NCBI RefSeq assembly: GCF_023016525.1
Contig: NZ_JALKCG010000008.1
Span: forward strand, 124,001 to 188,000
Source of the DNA: Ancylobacter koreensis
Lineage (GTDB): Bacteria > Pseudomonadota > Alphaproteobacteria > Rhizobiales > Xanthobacteraceae
Direction: 5' to 3'
DNA length: 64,000 nucleotides
Position 1 is the stretch's first letter; each line of letters opens with the position of its first letter. Both the position numbers and the translations under genes were made by a program. The notes beneath the pieces are model-generated. The model saw nothing but the letters and a program-made list of their open reading frames with translations. It did no database searches and was not told the DNA's origin. Below are positions 26,400-35,118 of this stretch, piece after piece.

Positions 26400-26423
26400 G
26401 AGCCGGGACGCGAGCCCCGGCTC
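26400..26423 (-). terminator. Hairpin between tctC and tctB (system 3)
   Basis: An 8-bp perfect stem GAGCCGGG / CCCGGCTC with loop ACGCGAGC, 11 nt after the tctC stop. It has the same relative position as in the other TTT operons. Confidence 0.5.
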
Positions 26424-26434
26424 GGCTGGCGCCG

Positions 26435-27445
26435 TCAGGGCCGCGCGATGTCGAGGGTGGTCGGGTCGACCTTGCCGACCTTCAGGTCCCACAGGGTCCA
26501 GCTCAGCGCGCTTTCCATCTCCTGCAGCTCCTTCTGCGAGGCGTCGCCGCGCGTGCCGAAGATGGTGAGGAGCTTGTCGTCGGCGATCTTCTTGAGTTCA
26601 GGATCCTTGACGGCAAGGTCGAAGGCGGCATCGACCTTTTTCACGACCTCCGCGGGCACATCCCCCGGCAACGCAAAGCCCACCCACTGACGGGCCGGAA
26701 TATCCTTCAATTTCGGATATGCTTTGCCAATGCCAGATATCTTGCCCAGGCCCGGAAACTCCTGATCGGTCATCTCGACCAGCCCGAGCGAGCGCAGGCG
26801 CCCGCCCTTGATGTATTCCGCCTGCTCGGAGACGCTGGAGATGACCGCCGCCGTCTCACCGGACATCGCCGCCACCATGGCGGGCGCGCTACCCTCATAC
26901 GGGATGAGATTGAGCTGCGTGCCGGTCGCGTTGGCGAGGGCGACGCCCTTCAGGTGCCACACCGAACCGAGCGCGCTGTGCGAGACGTTGACCTTGCCGG
27001 GGTCCGCCTTCGCCGCAGCAAGAAAATCATCGACCGTCTTGAACGGCGAATTCACCGGCACCGCCAGGCTGCCCGGCGCGCCGGCGACCATGTACCAGCG
27101 CCAGTCCTTGGTCTTGGTCGGGTGGAAGCCCATGACGGCCGTGGTCTGCATCGCCTCCGAGGCACCCAGCCAGTAATTTCCGTTATGTGGCTGTGACCAC
27201 ACATAATTCATCGCCACCGCGCCGCCGCCGCCGGTGCGGTTGACCACGTTCACCTTGACGCCGAGATGCGGCTCCAGCGCCTTCGCCATGAGGCGGTTGA
27301 CAAGATCGGTCGCGCCGCCGGCCGACGACCAGACAGAATCCTCGATCGGACGGTTCGGCCAGTTCTGCGCATGGGCGGGGACGGCAAGTGCGAGGGTGAC
27401 GACGGCACCCGCGAGCGCCTGAACCCAGCTAGGACGTATAATCAT
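26435..27445 (-). CDS. tctC: TTT periplasmic receptor TctC (BUG family, system 3)
   Basis: A 336-residue BUG-type binding protein. It has a Sec signal MIIRPSWVQALAGAVVTLALAVPAHA ending in the cleavage-like AHA. Family blocks are SAGGATDLVNRLM (about 41-53) and VVNRTGGGGAVAMNYV (about 67-82). It is the first gene of operon 3. The 221-nt gap upstream (27446-27666) holds an AT-rich patch with a perfect TATAAT on the coding strand (27588-27583) inside a partial palindrome. The 3' end of the IclR gene lies beyond it. Confidence 0.92.
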   Translation of the reverse strand: MIIRPSWVQALAGAVVTLALAVPAHAQNWPNRPIEDSVWSSAGGATDLVNRLMAKALEPHLGVKVNVVNRTGGGGAVAMNYVWSQPHNGNYWLGASEAMQTTAVMGFHPTKTKDWRWYMVAGAPGSLAVPVNSPFKTVDDFLAAAKADPGKVNVSHSALGSVWHLKGVALANATGTQLNLIPYEGSAPAMVAAMSGETAAVISSVSEQAEYIKGGRLRSLGLVEMTDQEFPGLGKISGIGKAYPKLKDIPARQWVGFALPGDVPAEVVKKVDAAFDLAVKDPELKKIADDKLLTIFGTRGDASQKELQEMESALSWTLWDLKVGKVDPTTLDIARP

Positions 27446-27575
27446 GGCGTTTCCTCCTCTCCGCTCTGCAGACGGCTTCGGCGCCCGAGATGCGGATTTC
27501 CCAGATGTCCGGCTCTACGGCCGCTTCCGGCGGGCGGGTCTCTGCGGACTCGTCTCACCCTAAAGTCGAAGGCTA

Positions 27576-27591
27576 TTCTGATATTATAGAA
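27576..27591. promoter_or_regulatory. Candidate IclR operator over a TATAAT element
   Basis: TTCTGATATTATAGAA, an imperfect palindrome (TTCT ... AGAA). Read on the minus strand it contains a consensus -10 TATAAT at 27588-27583. Similar 16-mers occur at 36933-36948 (12 of 16 matches) and 28515-28530 (10 of 16). The placement over a -10 element suggests repression of tctC; the regulator would be the adjacent IclR protein (inference). Confidence 0.4.
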
Positions 27592-27666
27592 AGTCAATTC
27601 ATAAGAAGAAATAGACATCGAAAATTCCTGCCTTTCGCCGGCCGGCGAAGGCAGCGCGGCGATCTC

Positions 27667-28503
27667 TCACCCCGCGGTCATTTTGGTCGGATCGGACACA
27701 TGGCCGAGCTGGACCGACAGATCGCGCCCGGCCTGCTGGACCAGCGCGGAAATCTCGCCGATGCGGTTCAGGCCCAGCCGCCAGACAGGCGCCGAAATGC
27801 CGATCGCCGCGATCATCCGGTTCCGGAAGTCGAACACGGGCGCCGCCAGGCAGCGCACGTCCGGGTCGAACTCGCCGTCGTCGAACGCGATGGCATTGCG
27901 CCCCGCCTCGCGGATCGCCGCCTTCAGCAGATCGGCGTCGACGATCGTCTTGGCGGTGATCGCGGTCAGCGAGATCGAGGCCAGAAAGGCGTCGAGTTGC
28001 GGATCGGAAAGGGCGGAAAGCAGGATCTTCCCGATCGCCGTGGCATGGGGCGGGCGGGCCGAGCCGATGCGTTCGGCCAGGCGTATGGAGGCCGTGCCGT
28101 CGCATTTGCCGATGATCACCACCTCCCGGCCGGCGCGCACCGCGATGTGGCTGTTCTCTCCCGTCTCATCCGCCAGCGCGGTGAGGAAGGGCGTCGCCGC
28201 ATTCAGCAGTTCCAGCTCGTCCAGCGCACCGGAGGCCAGGCTGAAGAGCCGTGGGCCGACCCGGTAGCGTTTGCTCTCCGGCTCCTGCCGCATGAGGCCG
28301 AGCGTCACCAGCGTCTTGGCGAGGTGGAAGGTCGTGCTGCTGTGCAGGCCCACCTCCTTGCTCAGCTCCGCCAGCCCGATGCCCTGCCGGGCCCGCGCCA
28401 CGGACTGAAGGATCGCCATCGCCCGGTGAAGCGACTGCACCCCCCCGGTAACGCCGACGATGGCGGCGTCGAGCTCGGCGTCGGCAGATTTGACCTTGGG
28501 CAT
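27667..28503 (-). CDS. IclR-family transcriptional regulator
   Basis: A 278-residue IclR regulator. The N-terminal winged helix (about residues 15-80) includes QSLHRAMAILQSVA and the recognition stretch GLHSSTTFHLAKTL. The C-terminal effector-binding GAF-like domain (about 90-265) has the signature end FRNRMIAAIGISAPV. Family members sense aromatic or sugar acids. It lies between TTT operon 3 and the catabolic cluster 28.6-36.9 kb, both on the same strand, so it is the likely regulator of one or both. A partial operator-like box and a 5-3-5 palindrome lie just upstream of its own start. Confidence 0.92.
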   Translation of the reverse strand: MPKVKSADAELDAAIVGVTGGVQSLHRAMAILQSVARARQGIGLAELSKEVGLHSSTTFHLAKTLVTLGLMRQEPESKRYRVGPRLFSLASGALDELELLNAATPFLTALADETGENSHIAVRAGREVVIIGKCDGTASIRLAERIGSARPPHATAIGKILLSALSDPQLDAFLASISLTAITAKTIVDADLLKAAIREAGRNAIAFDDGEFDPDVRCLAAPVFDFRNRMIAAIGISAPVWRLGLNRIGEISALVQQAGRDLSVQLGHVSDPTKMTAG

Positions 28504-28514
28504 CGAGCACCTCT

Positions 28515-28544
28515 TTACGACAATATGGGAAGACCTCTCAGGTC
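28515..28544. promoter_or_regulatory. Candidate promoter/operator region of the IclR gene
   Basis: The region contains TTACGACAATATGGGA (28515-28530), related to the boxes at 27576 and 36933. It also holds the perfect palindrome GACCT-CTC-AGGTC (28532-28544). On the coding strand TTGACC (28546-28541) is followed after 15 nt by TATTGT (28525-28520), a plausible -35/-10 pair. It lies 12-41 nt upstream of the IclR start codon. Confidence 0.35.
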
Positions 28545-28580
28545 AACATACAGGGTGCGGTCGCCGACGCAAAGGAGCCC

Positions 28581-28970
28581 TCATTCGGGCGCGGTGTCGT
28601 CCGGAGGCGTGGTCACCACCACGAATTTGAGATCCACCATGCCGGTGTTGTAGATGGCGTGCTCGACGCCCGGCGGCAGAAAGATCACCGTCCAGGGCTG
28701 GACGACGGTGCGTTCGCCGTCGATCTCCATCAGGCCCTCGCCTTCCAGAATGTAATAGATCTGCTCCTGGACGGCGTGTTTGTGGGGCCCGACATAGCCC
28801 TTGGGCTGGTAGCTCGATATGCGGAAGTCCATCAGCCTTGTGTCGGCGTTCTCGGGCCGCACCAGCATCTTGGAATAGGCGCCGAAATGCGCGGGCGGCT
28901 CCTCCCAGAAGACCTCCGCACCCCGCCTGATCGTCGCCTTGCGCTGTTCCTTGCGCTGTTCCGTGCTCAT
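28581..28970 (-). CDS. Cupin-domain protein
   Basis: A 129-residue cupin. Metal-binding motif 1 is in GPHKHAVQEQIYYILEGEG (about 62-80) and motif 2 is LPPGVEHAIYNTG (about 100-112). The N-terminus is unusually basic and glutamate-rich (STEQRKEQRKATIRRG). The ATG at 28970 overlaps the stop of the upstream epimerase by four bases (ATGA), fixing the start. It is the last gene of the catabolic operon that reads from about 36.2 kb. Enzyme or sensor role unknown. Confidence 0.85.
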   Translation of the reverse strand: MSTEQRKEQRKATIRRGAEVFWEEPPAHFGAYSKMLVRPENADTRLMDFRISSYQPKGYVGPHKHAVQEQIYYILEGEGLMEIDGERTVVQPWTVIFLPPGVEHAIYNTGMVDLKFVVVTTPPDDTAPE

Positions 28971-29923
28971 GCTGCCGCGTCCTGGCTGGAGAAAGCTTGG
29001 GCGCGCAGCGCCGCCACATAGGCGGCGAGCCCGCGCGCGATGTCGAAACGGGGAGAATAGCCGAGGCATCTGCGCGCCCGGTCGGTGGCGAGCGCGCCCT
29101 TGCGCACCACGGGAATGTCGTCGCGATGGTGCAGCCGGCCCGGCCCGATGGAAAGGTCGGCGCCCGGCACCAGTTCGCGCACGATCTCCACGATGCGCCC
29201 GACGGTGGGCGCGCTGTCGCTGGCGATGTTGTAGGTGTCAAATGCGTGCCGGGGCTGGTCGAGAGCGGCGAGAACGCCGTCCACGAGGTCGTCGACATAG
29301 GTGTGGTCTATGGCCGAATCCGCCCCGCGGGGAAGATGCAGGCCTCGCCCGGCGAGGGCCGCATCGATGAAGTTCTTCGGCACGCGCGAGCGCGGCAGCC
29401 CCGGCCCGTAGACCCACGACGTCCGCAGGTTGATGCACTCGATCCCGTGGGTGGCGCGACAGGTGCGCCCCAGCCCCTCGACCGCCAGCTTGCTCACGCC
29501 ATAGGCCATCACCGGCCGCGTCGGGTGGTCCTCGTCGGCCCGGTCCACGAGGAAATCCCCGAGCACCTCCTCCGAACTCAGATGCACTACGCGGCGAATG
29601 CCGCGACGGGCCATCGCCTCGAACAGGTTGACGCTGCCGCCGATGTTCACGCGCAGCATCTCGGCCGGCGACAGCGAGGCGAGCACGCCGACCATAGCGG
29701 CGCAGTGGATCACGGCGTCCGGCTGGTGCTGCTCGACGGCCGACAGGATGCTGAAGGCATCGGTAATATCGCCGCCGACGATGATGATCCGCCCGTCCGC
29801 GCCCTTTTCGAGATCGGGCGCGAAGCCGCGGTCGAAGGCGATTGCGGTATCGCCGCGCGCCGCCAGCCGGCGGACCAGCGCCGCCCCGACGAAACCGCCC
29901 CCTCCGGTCACCAGAACCCGCAT
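28967..29923 (-). CDS. NAD-dependent epimerase/dehydratase-family protein (1 of 3 in the cluster)
   Basis: A 318-residue extended SDR. The cofactor loop GGGGFVG is at 7-13 and the catalytic YGVSK at 141-145, with the upstream serine in HLSSEEV. It is coupled by ATGA to the cupin and starts 7 nt after the aldehyde dehydrogenase stop. The family oxidises or epimerises sugar and sugar-acid derivatives, many of them nucleotide-activated. In a catabolic cluster with a ThDP enzyme and Gfo/Idh/MocA oxidoreductase, a free sugar-acid substrate is more likely (inference). Confidence 0.88.
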   Translation of the reverse strand: MRVLVTGGGGFVGAALVRRLAARGDTAIAFDRGFAPDLEKGADGRIIIVGGDITDAFSILSAVEQHQPDAVIHCAAMVGVLASLSPAEMLRVNIGGSVNLFEAMARRGIRRVVHLSSEEVLGDFLVDRADEDHPTRPVMAYGVSKLAVEGLGRTCRATHGIECINLRTSWVYGPGLPRSRVPKNFIDAALAGRGLHLPRGADSAIDHTYVDDLVDGVLAALDQPRHAFDTYNIASDSAPTVGRIVEIVRELVPGADLSIGPGRLHHRDDIPVVRKGALATDRARRCLGYSPRFDIARGLAAYVAALRAQAFSSQDAAA

Positions 29924-29930
29924 CGCTGCC

Positions 29931-31400
29931 TCACATGTTGAACAGGACGAGACGCTCGTCCGTCATGTCGCGGATGGCATAGCGGGGGCCTTCACGGCCG
30001 ATGCCGCTGTTCTTGACGCCGCCATAGGCGAGTTGGTCGGTCCGCCAGGTCGACGAGCCGTTGATGATGACGCCGCCCGTGCGCAGGCCGCGCACGGCCC
30101 GCATCGTTACCTCGTTCGAGCGGGTGAAGATGCCGGTCTGGAGGCCGAACGCGCCGGCATTCACCAGCGCAAAGGCCGCGTCCAGATCGTCATAGGCGAG
30201 GATGCTGACGGCCGGGCCGAAGACCTCGTCGCAGAACATCTTCATGTCCGGGCGCACCTCGGTGAGTACCGCCGGGGTCAGTTGCGCGCCCTCGCGCGCA
30301 CCGCCGGCGTGGAGCGTGGCACCGCCGCGCACCGCCTCCCCGATCCAGCTCTCGACGCGCCGCGCGGCGGCCTCGTCGATCATCGTGCCGACATCGGTGG
30401 TCGGGTCGAGCGGATCGCCGCATTTGAGCTGGCGCACTTCCGCGACCACCGCCGCGACGAAGGCCTCGTAGCGCGAGCGATGGACGAGGACCGACTGCAC
30501 CGAGATGCAGCTCTGCCCGGCCAGCCGCATGGCATTGCGGGCGCAGACCTTCGCGGCGGCGTCGATGTCGGCATCCTCGTGCACGATGGTCTGGCCGTTG
30601 CCGCCGAGTTCGAGCGCCACCCGGCGAAGGCCGGTCGCCGCCTTGATCTCCGCCCCCGCCGGCGTCGAGCCGGTGAAGGTGACGAAATCGACCCGGGAAT
30701 CGCGCACCAGCGCCTGCCCGGCCTCGCGCCCGCCGTGAACGACGTTGAGGGCGCCCGCCGGCATGCCGGCGTCCACGAGGATTTCGGCGAGAAGATGCAC
30801 CACCCCGGCCGCCTGCGGCGGCGCCTTCAGCACCGTCGCATTTCCCGCCGCGAAGGATGGTCCGACCTTGTGACAGGCGAGGTTGAACGGCGCGTTGAAA
30901 GGGGTGATCGCGCCGACGACGCCGACCGGAAAGCGCAGCATGAAGGCGATCTTGCCCGCGCCCATCTCGCTGCCGTCCAGCGGGATGTGGGCCCCTTCGA
31001 TGCGGATCGCCTCCTGCGCGGACAGCGTCATCGTGTCCTGCGAGCGGCGTACCTCGCCGATGGCGTCCTTCACCGCCTTGCCGGTCTCGCGCGCCATCAG
31101 GCGCCCGATCCGGTCGGCCCGCTCGACGATCAGCTCGGCGGCGCGCTGGAGAATGGCGGCGCGCTTGTAGGCCGCCAGCGCCGCCACCTGCGGCGCCGCG
31201 GCGACGGCGCAGCCCACCGCCTCGTCGACGAGAGCGGCGGTGCCTTGCGGCACTCGGGTGACGACTTCGCCGCGATACGGATCCCGGCCCTCGGCATGGG
31301 TGTCGGAATCGCGCCATTCGCCGCCGACGAGGTGGCGGACGGCCAGAACCGGCTCGCCGGTGGGGGCGGCGGCAGGTTCGCGAGACGGGGCATTTGTCAT
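29931..31400 (-). CDS. Aldehyde dehydrogenase
   Basis: A 489-residue NAD(P)-dependent aldehyde dehydrogenase. Catalytic Glu264 is in ALELGGNGQ and nucleophile Cys298 in AGQSCISVQ, with the cofactor block TPFNAPFNLACHKVGP at 166-181. The QSCISVQ context is typical of the lactaldehyde/glyceraldehyde/phosphonoacetaldehyde group. The frame is open upstream; the ATG at 31400 lies 18 nt after the ThDP gene. It probably oxidises an aldehyde released by the ThDP enzyme or another lyase in this operon. Confidence 0.9.
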   Translation of the reverse strand: MTNAPSREPAAAPTGEPVLAVRHLVGGEWRDSDTHAEGRDPYRGEVVTRVPQGTAALVDEAVGCAVAAAPQVAALAAYKRAAILQRAAELIVERADRIGRLMARETGKAVKDAIGEVRRSQDTMTLSAQEAIRIEGAHIPLDGSEMGAGKIAFMLRFPVGVVGAITPFNAPFNLACHKVGPSFAAGNATVLKAPPQAAGVVHLLAEILVDAGMPAGALNVVHGGREAGQALVRDSRVDFVTFTGSTPAGAEIKAATGLRRVALELGGNGQTIVHEDADIDAAAKVCARNAMRLAGQSCISVQSVLVHRSRYEAFVAAVVAEVRQLKCGDPLDPTTDVGTMIDEAAARRVESWIGEAVRGGATLHAGGAREGAQLTPAVLTEVRPDMKMFCDEVFGPAVSILAYDDLDAAFALVNAGAFGLQTGIFTRSNEVTMRAVRGLRTGGVIINGSSTWRTDQLAYGGVKNSGIGREGPRYAIRDMTDERLVLFNM

Positions 31401-31417
31401 GTACGGCTCCCTTCCGG

Positions 31418-33202
31418 CTACGGACGCCAGGGCTGGCCGAAGGCCGGCTCGGGGTGGGGCAGCGGCGGCAGCTGCCAGGTGCCGACCGAGGTCGGCTTCA
31501 CATCGGCGTCGACTTCCGCGTCGATGACGAAGGGCCGGTTGGCCGCGATGGCGTGCTTCAGCGCGTCGGCGAAGTCGTCGGAGCGGCCGACCTTCACCCC
31601 TTCCACGCCGCAACTGCGGGCCATGGCGGCGAAATCGGGATTGTAGGCGGCCCCGTTCGGTCCGTGCCGGAAACTCGTGCCGATCTCGCGCCCGCCGAAG
31701 GCGCCGAGCTGAAGGTCGCGGATGGCGCCCCAGGCATAGTTGTTCCAGATCACCCAGACCACGGGGATGTCGTATTCGACGGCGGTGCACAGCACATGCG
31801 GCGTCATGGTGAAGCCGCCGTCGCCGACCACCGCGACGCAGGGGCTCTGCGGCGCGGCGAGCTTGGCGCCGAGCACGCCGGAGACGCCGAAGCCCATGGC
31901 CGAGAAGCCCCAGGAATTCAGCATCCGCTGCGGCCGGCGGGCGCACCAGTACTGCATGAACCAGTTGTGGTGAACGCCGGAGTCGCAGACCAGGATGGTG
32001 TCGTCCGGCACCACCTTCTGCACATCCGCCACCACGCGCTCGGGACGCATCGGGCTGGTGTCGAGGGCGAATTGCGGCGCGGTGTGGCGCTCCCATTCCC
32101 GCTTCCATCCCGCGATGCGCTCGCCCCAGGCACGGGTGCGTGCGCGGGCTCCCTCTACCCCCCCGCGCCGGCCGAGTTCTGCCAGCACCTGCCGCAGGAA
32201 GGTGCGCGCATCGGCGGCGATGCCGAGCTCCGGCTCATAGTTGCGGCCGATCTCCGCGACATCGATGTCGACATGGATGAGGCGCGTGGGCGGGATGTTC
32301 CAGGAGTAGCCGGGCACCCAGGAACTCGACGAGCGGTCATCGAAGCGCGCCCCGATCGTCAGCAGCACGTCGCAGCGCCGGCCGGCCTCGTTGGCGGCCC
32401 AGGTGCCGTTGCGGCCGATGAAGCCGAGACTGAGGGGATGGGCCATGTCCAGCGTGCCCATGGCGTTCGGCGACATAGCGACCGGGATATTGAGCGCGTC
32501 GACAAGAGCCGTCAGCTCCGTGCCGCTCTCCGAGAGGGTGACGCCGTGGCCGACGAAGAGGAGCGGCCGCTCGGCCCCGAGGAGCAGGTCGACGGTACGC
32601 GCCACGCCCTCCTCGCTTGCCCCCGTGCGGCTGGCGCCGGTGAGCGCGCGGCGCGCCGGCAGCTCGACGTCGTCCTCTTCCTGAAAGACGTTGTAGGGCA
32701 CGTCGAGATTGACCGGGCCGGGGCGGCCCGACGTCATCAGATGCATGGCCTGGCGCATCGCCGTCGGCAGCATGTCGACCCGGCTCGGCTGGAAGCTGCG
32801 CTTCACATAGGGCCGCACCACGGACGGGAAATCCGCCTGATGGTGGTGATAGGATTCCTGGAATGGTGCGCGGTTGAACTGCGAGGTCGGCACATTGGCG
32901 GTGATCGCCAGAAAGGCGGACGAATCCGCCTGCGCGCAGGCCAGCGACATCGGCATGTTCGCCGAACCGGGGCCGCAGGAGGTGAGCGTCGCCACCGGAC
33001 GGTGGGCGACGCGGAAATAGGCATCGGCCATGTGCCCCGCCGTCTGCTCGTGCCGCGGCGAGATCAGCTTGATCCGGTCCTGACGGTCGTAGAGCGCGTC
33101 GAGCATGCCGACATTGCCGTGGCCGCAAATGCCGAAGACATAGGGGACCTGCTCCTGGATGAGCGTGTCCGCGATGATTTCGGCTCCCTTCATGCGAGGC
33201 AT
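31418..33202 (-). CDS. Thiamine-diphosphate-dependent enzyme, acetolactate synthase-like
   Basis: A 594-residue three-domain ThDP enzyme. The activating glutamate is E52 (SPRHEQTAGHMADAY), and the Mg-ThDP motif runs from GDGGF (460-464) to WNNYA (486-490). The domain order Pyr, central Rossmann-like, PP is that of the acetolactate synthase/oxalyl-CoA decarboxylase/sulfoacetaldehyde acetyltransferase superfamily. I chose the ATG at 33202 because AGGAGGG lies just upstream; a start at 33241 has no such box. Classical acetolactate synthase is unlikely because no small regulatory subunit is present. It probably acts on a 2-oxo acid of the unassigned pathway. Confidence 0.85.
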   Translation of the reverse strand: MPRMKGAEIIADTLIQEQVPYVFGICGHGNVGMLDALYDRQDRIKLISPRHEQTAGHMADAYFRVAHRPVATLTSCGPGSANMPMSLACAQADSSAFLAITANVPTSQFNRAPFQESYHHHQADFPSVVRPYVKRSFQPSRVDMLPTAMRQAMHLMTSGRPGPVNLDVPYNVFQEEDDVELPARRALTGASRTGASEEGVARTVDLLLGAERPLLFVGHGVTLSESGTELTALVDALNIPVAMSPNAMGTLDMAHPLSLGFIGRNGTWAANEAGRRCDVLLTIGARFDDRSSSSWVPGYSWNIPPTRLIHVDIDVAEIGRNYEPELGIAADARTFLRQVLAELGRRGGVEGARARTRAWGERIAGWKREWERHTAPQFALDTSPMRPERVVADVQKVVPDDTILVCDSGVHHNWFMQYWCARRPQRMLNSWGFSAMGFGVSGVLGAKLAAPQSPCVAVVGDGGFTMTPHVLCTAVEYDIPVVWVIWNNYAWGAIRDLQLGAFGGREIGTSFRHGPNGAAYNPDFAAMARSCGVEGVKVGRSDDFADALKHAIAANRPFVIDAEVDADVKPTSVGTWQLPPLPHPEPAFGQPWRP

Positions 33203-33283
33203 GAACTTCCCTCCTGCCCGTCGCCGTTCACGGCGGGACATCAGATGATCGTCAATGGGCGTGGGGCGCTGGCCCGGCGCGGC

Positions 33284-34120
33284 TCAGGCCGCGAAGCGGT
33301 TCGCCCAGCCGACTTCTTCGAGACGGCGGATGCTGTCGAGGATTTCGGCGCTCGGCTGTTCGGAGATGCCTATGATCTCGAGCACCGGGCGCTCGGTCCA
33401 GCCGATGGCCGCGAGATCCTCGATCAGCGCGCCGAAATCCATCGTGCCGTGACCGATCGGGTCGTGCTTGTAGACCTGCGTCCCGGTGTCGGAGAGATGG
33501 ACCAGCTTGAGCCGGTCGCCGCAGCGCGTCAGCGCGGCGCGGATATCCTCCTTGATGAAGGCGCCGTTGGCGAGGTCGTAGAGGATGCCGACCTCGTCCG
33601 ACCCGTAATCCTCGACGGCGGCGAGCAGGCCCTCGACGTCGGGCAGGAAGGCGAAGGGCATGTTCTCGACCAGAACCTGCGTGCCGGCCTTGCGGGCGAG
33701 CGGCACCAGCGCGTCGAGCGCGCGGTGGAAATGGCCGATCAGCGCCTCGCGCGCCATGGGCATGAGGGGGTTCACCTTGCCGGGACCGATGATGACCTGG
33801 CGTGCCCCGAACGCGCCGGCGCACTCGATCATGCGGGCCATCATCGCGATCGAATGATCACGCATCTCGGGCGCGGCCGCCGCGATGTTGATGTCGATGT
33901 TCGGCTGGTTGACCGACTGTATGTGGAGATTACGGCCCTCGATGAAGCGGCGCAGCCCGTCACGGGCCGCGGCGTCCATGTCCGGCATCCAGAGATGACC
34001 GGGATACATCATGAATTCGAAGGCATTGAAGCCGAGATCGGCAAGCTCGGTCATCGCCTGCTGCGCCGTGCGGTTCAGCGTGTAGGAATAGAGATTGATT
34101 ACGTAGTCGGAGCGGGCCAT
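33284..34120 (-). CDS. Sugar phosphate isomerase/epimerase (xylose isomerase-like TIM barrel)
   Basis: A 278-residue AP-endonuclease-2/xylose isomerase-like TIM barrel. Metal-ligand blocks are VLVENMPFAF with Glu (about 158-167), GILYDLANGAF with Asp (about 183-193), VHLSDTGTQV with His and Asp (about 213-222), and the late EIIGISE with Glu. GGAG lies before the ATG at 34120. Relatives include IolE/IolI, hydroxypyruvate isomerase and tagatose epimerases. It sits between an epimerase-like gene and the ThDP gene, as in inositol- and apionate-like pathways, but no diagnostic partner enzymes for those routes are present. Confidence 0.85.
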   Translation of the reverse strand: MARSDYVINLYSYTLNRTAQQAMTELADLGFNAFEFMMYPGHLWMPDMDAAARDGLRRFIEGRNLHIQSVNQPNIDINIAAAAPEMRDHSIAMMARMIECAGAFGARQVIIGPGKVNPLMPMAREALIGHFHRALDALVPLARKAGTQVLVENMPFAFLPDVEGLLAAVEDYGSDEVGILYDLANGAFIKEDIRAALTRCGDRLKLVHLSDTGTQVYKHDPIGHGTMDFGALIEDLAAIGWTERPVLEIIGISEQPSAEILDSIRRLEEVGWANRFAA

Positions 34121-34158
34121 CGGTTTTCTCCGGGCGTCATGGCGGGCGGGGAAAGGCG

Positions 34159-35061
34159 TCAGGCGGCAGGCGCCTTCGGCCCCCAGCGCCGGGCTTCCGG
34201 CACCTTTGCGTAAAGCTTGCGCCAGTCGCTTTTCGGCGCGTAACCCAGCACCTCGCGGGCGTGGCTGATGTCGAAGATCGAGGCGTAGGGGTCCTTCTCG
34301 AACACCGCAGCGTTCTTGACCGGAAGATCGCGCCCGATGCGCTCGCGCATCATGTCGAGGGTCGGCTTTGCCGCGAGCGAATCCGCGGCGGCGATGAAGA
34401 AGGTGTCGTGGCGGGCGCTGGAGGGCAGCTCCAGGCTGCGGCGGAAGGCCTGGGCGACGTCCTCCGGCTCGACATAGGCCCAGAAGTGGTAGTTCTGGGG
34501 GTCCGCGCCGCGCGCTTCCAGCTCGGGCCATTCCGGCTCGAACACGATATGGGTGGGGCGGATCACCATCACCGACATCTTGCCGCGCACCGCATAGCAG
34601 CGGCACATGACCTCGGTGACTTCCTTGCTGAGCGAATAGAACTCGATCGGGCGCAGGACATGCGCCTCGTCGACCGGCAGGTACTGGGGATCCCAGTCCG
34701 GCGGGTTGTAATGAAGCCCGGTCGCCGCATCGCTCGACGCCACCGCCACACGCTTGACGCCGGCATCCTCCGCCGCCTGCAGGACGTTCCAGGTGCCCTG
34801 CACATTGGTGTTGAAGGTGATGTCCGCGGGCGCCGTGCGCGGGTTGGGGATGGCCGCGAGATGGATCACCGCGTCGTGGCCGGCGAAGGCGCGCTTCAGC
34901 CCCTCGAAATCGAGCACGGTCGATTCGATGAAGGCGACGTCCTTCTGAACCGGCGGCCGGATGTCGATGACGGTGACGTCGGCGCGGCCGGCGAGTTCAT
35001 CGACGACGAAGCGGCCGAGGCGACCGCTGCCGCCGGTGACGGCGACTTTTCCCAGATGCAT
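34159..35061 (-). CDS. NAD-dependent epimerase/dehydratase-family protein (2 of 3 in the cluster)
   Basis: A 300-residue extended SDR with cofactor loop GGSGRLG at 10-16 and catalytic YSLSK at 142-146. It resembles the plus-strand protein at 37010: both share VIHLAA, NVQGTWN/NTVGTWN, ASSDAATGL/SSDSVTGL and a C-terminal FDI/FDM-type block. They look like an old duplication now on opposite strands of the same cluster. It lies between the Gfo/Idh/MocA and TIM-barrel genes. Uronate dehydrogenase-like activity is possible, given the length and sugar-acid context, but not proven. Confidence 0.87.
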   Translation of the reverse strand: MHLGKVAVTGGSGRLGRFVVDELAGRADVTVIDIRPPVQKDVAFIESTVLDFEGLKRAFAGHDAVIHLAAIPNPRTAPADITFNTNVQGTWNVLQAAEDAGVKRVAVASSDAATGLHYNPPDWDPQYLPVDEAHVLRPIEFYSLSKEVTEVMCRCYAVRGKMSVMVIRPTHIVFEPEWPELEARGADPQNYHFWAYVEPEDVAQAFRRSLELPSSARHDTFFIAAADSLAAKPTLDMMRERIGRDLPVKNAAVFEKDPYASIFDISHAREVLGYAPKSDWRKLYAKVPEARRWGPKAPAA

Positions 35062-35118
35062 GTCCTTGGGTCCCGTTTCCTGTTCTTTTTCGTTCCGGCA
35101 GACGTGCGAGGCGTTGCC

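Noticed and set aside
31418-33202. Calling the ThDP protein acetolactate synthase (ilvB)
   Set aside because: No small regulatory subunit gene is adjacent, and the context is a catabolic cluster, so only the superfamily is supported.
31394-34213. A 939-codon plus-strand open frame
   Set aside because: It is the antisense shadow of the ThDP and TIM-barrel genes. Its composition is rich in R, H, G and A with no domain, and the minus-strand genes have clear catalytic motifs.
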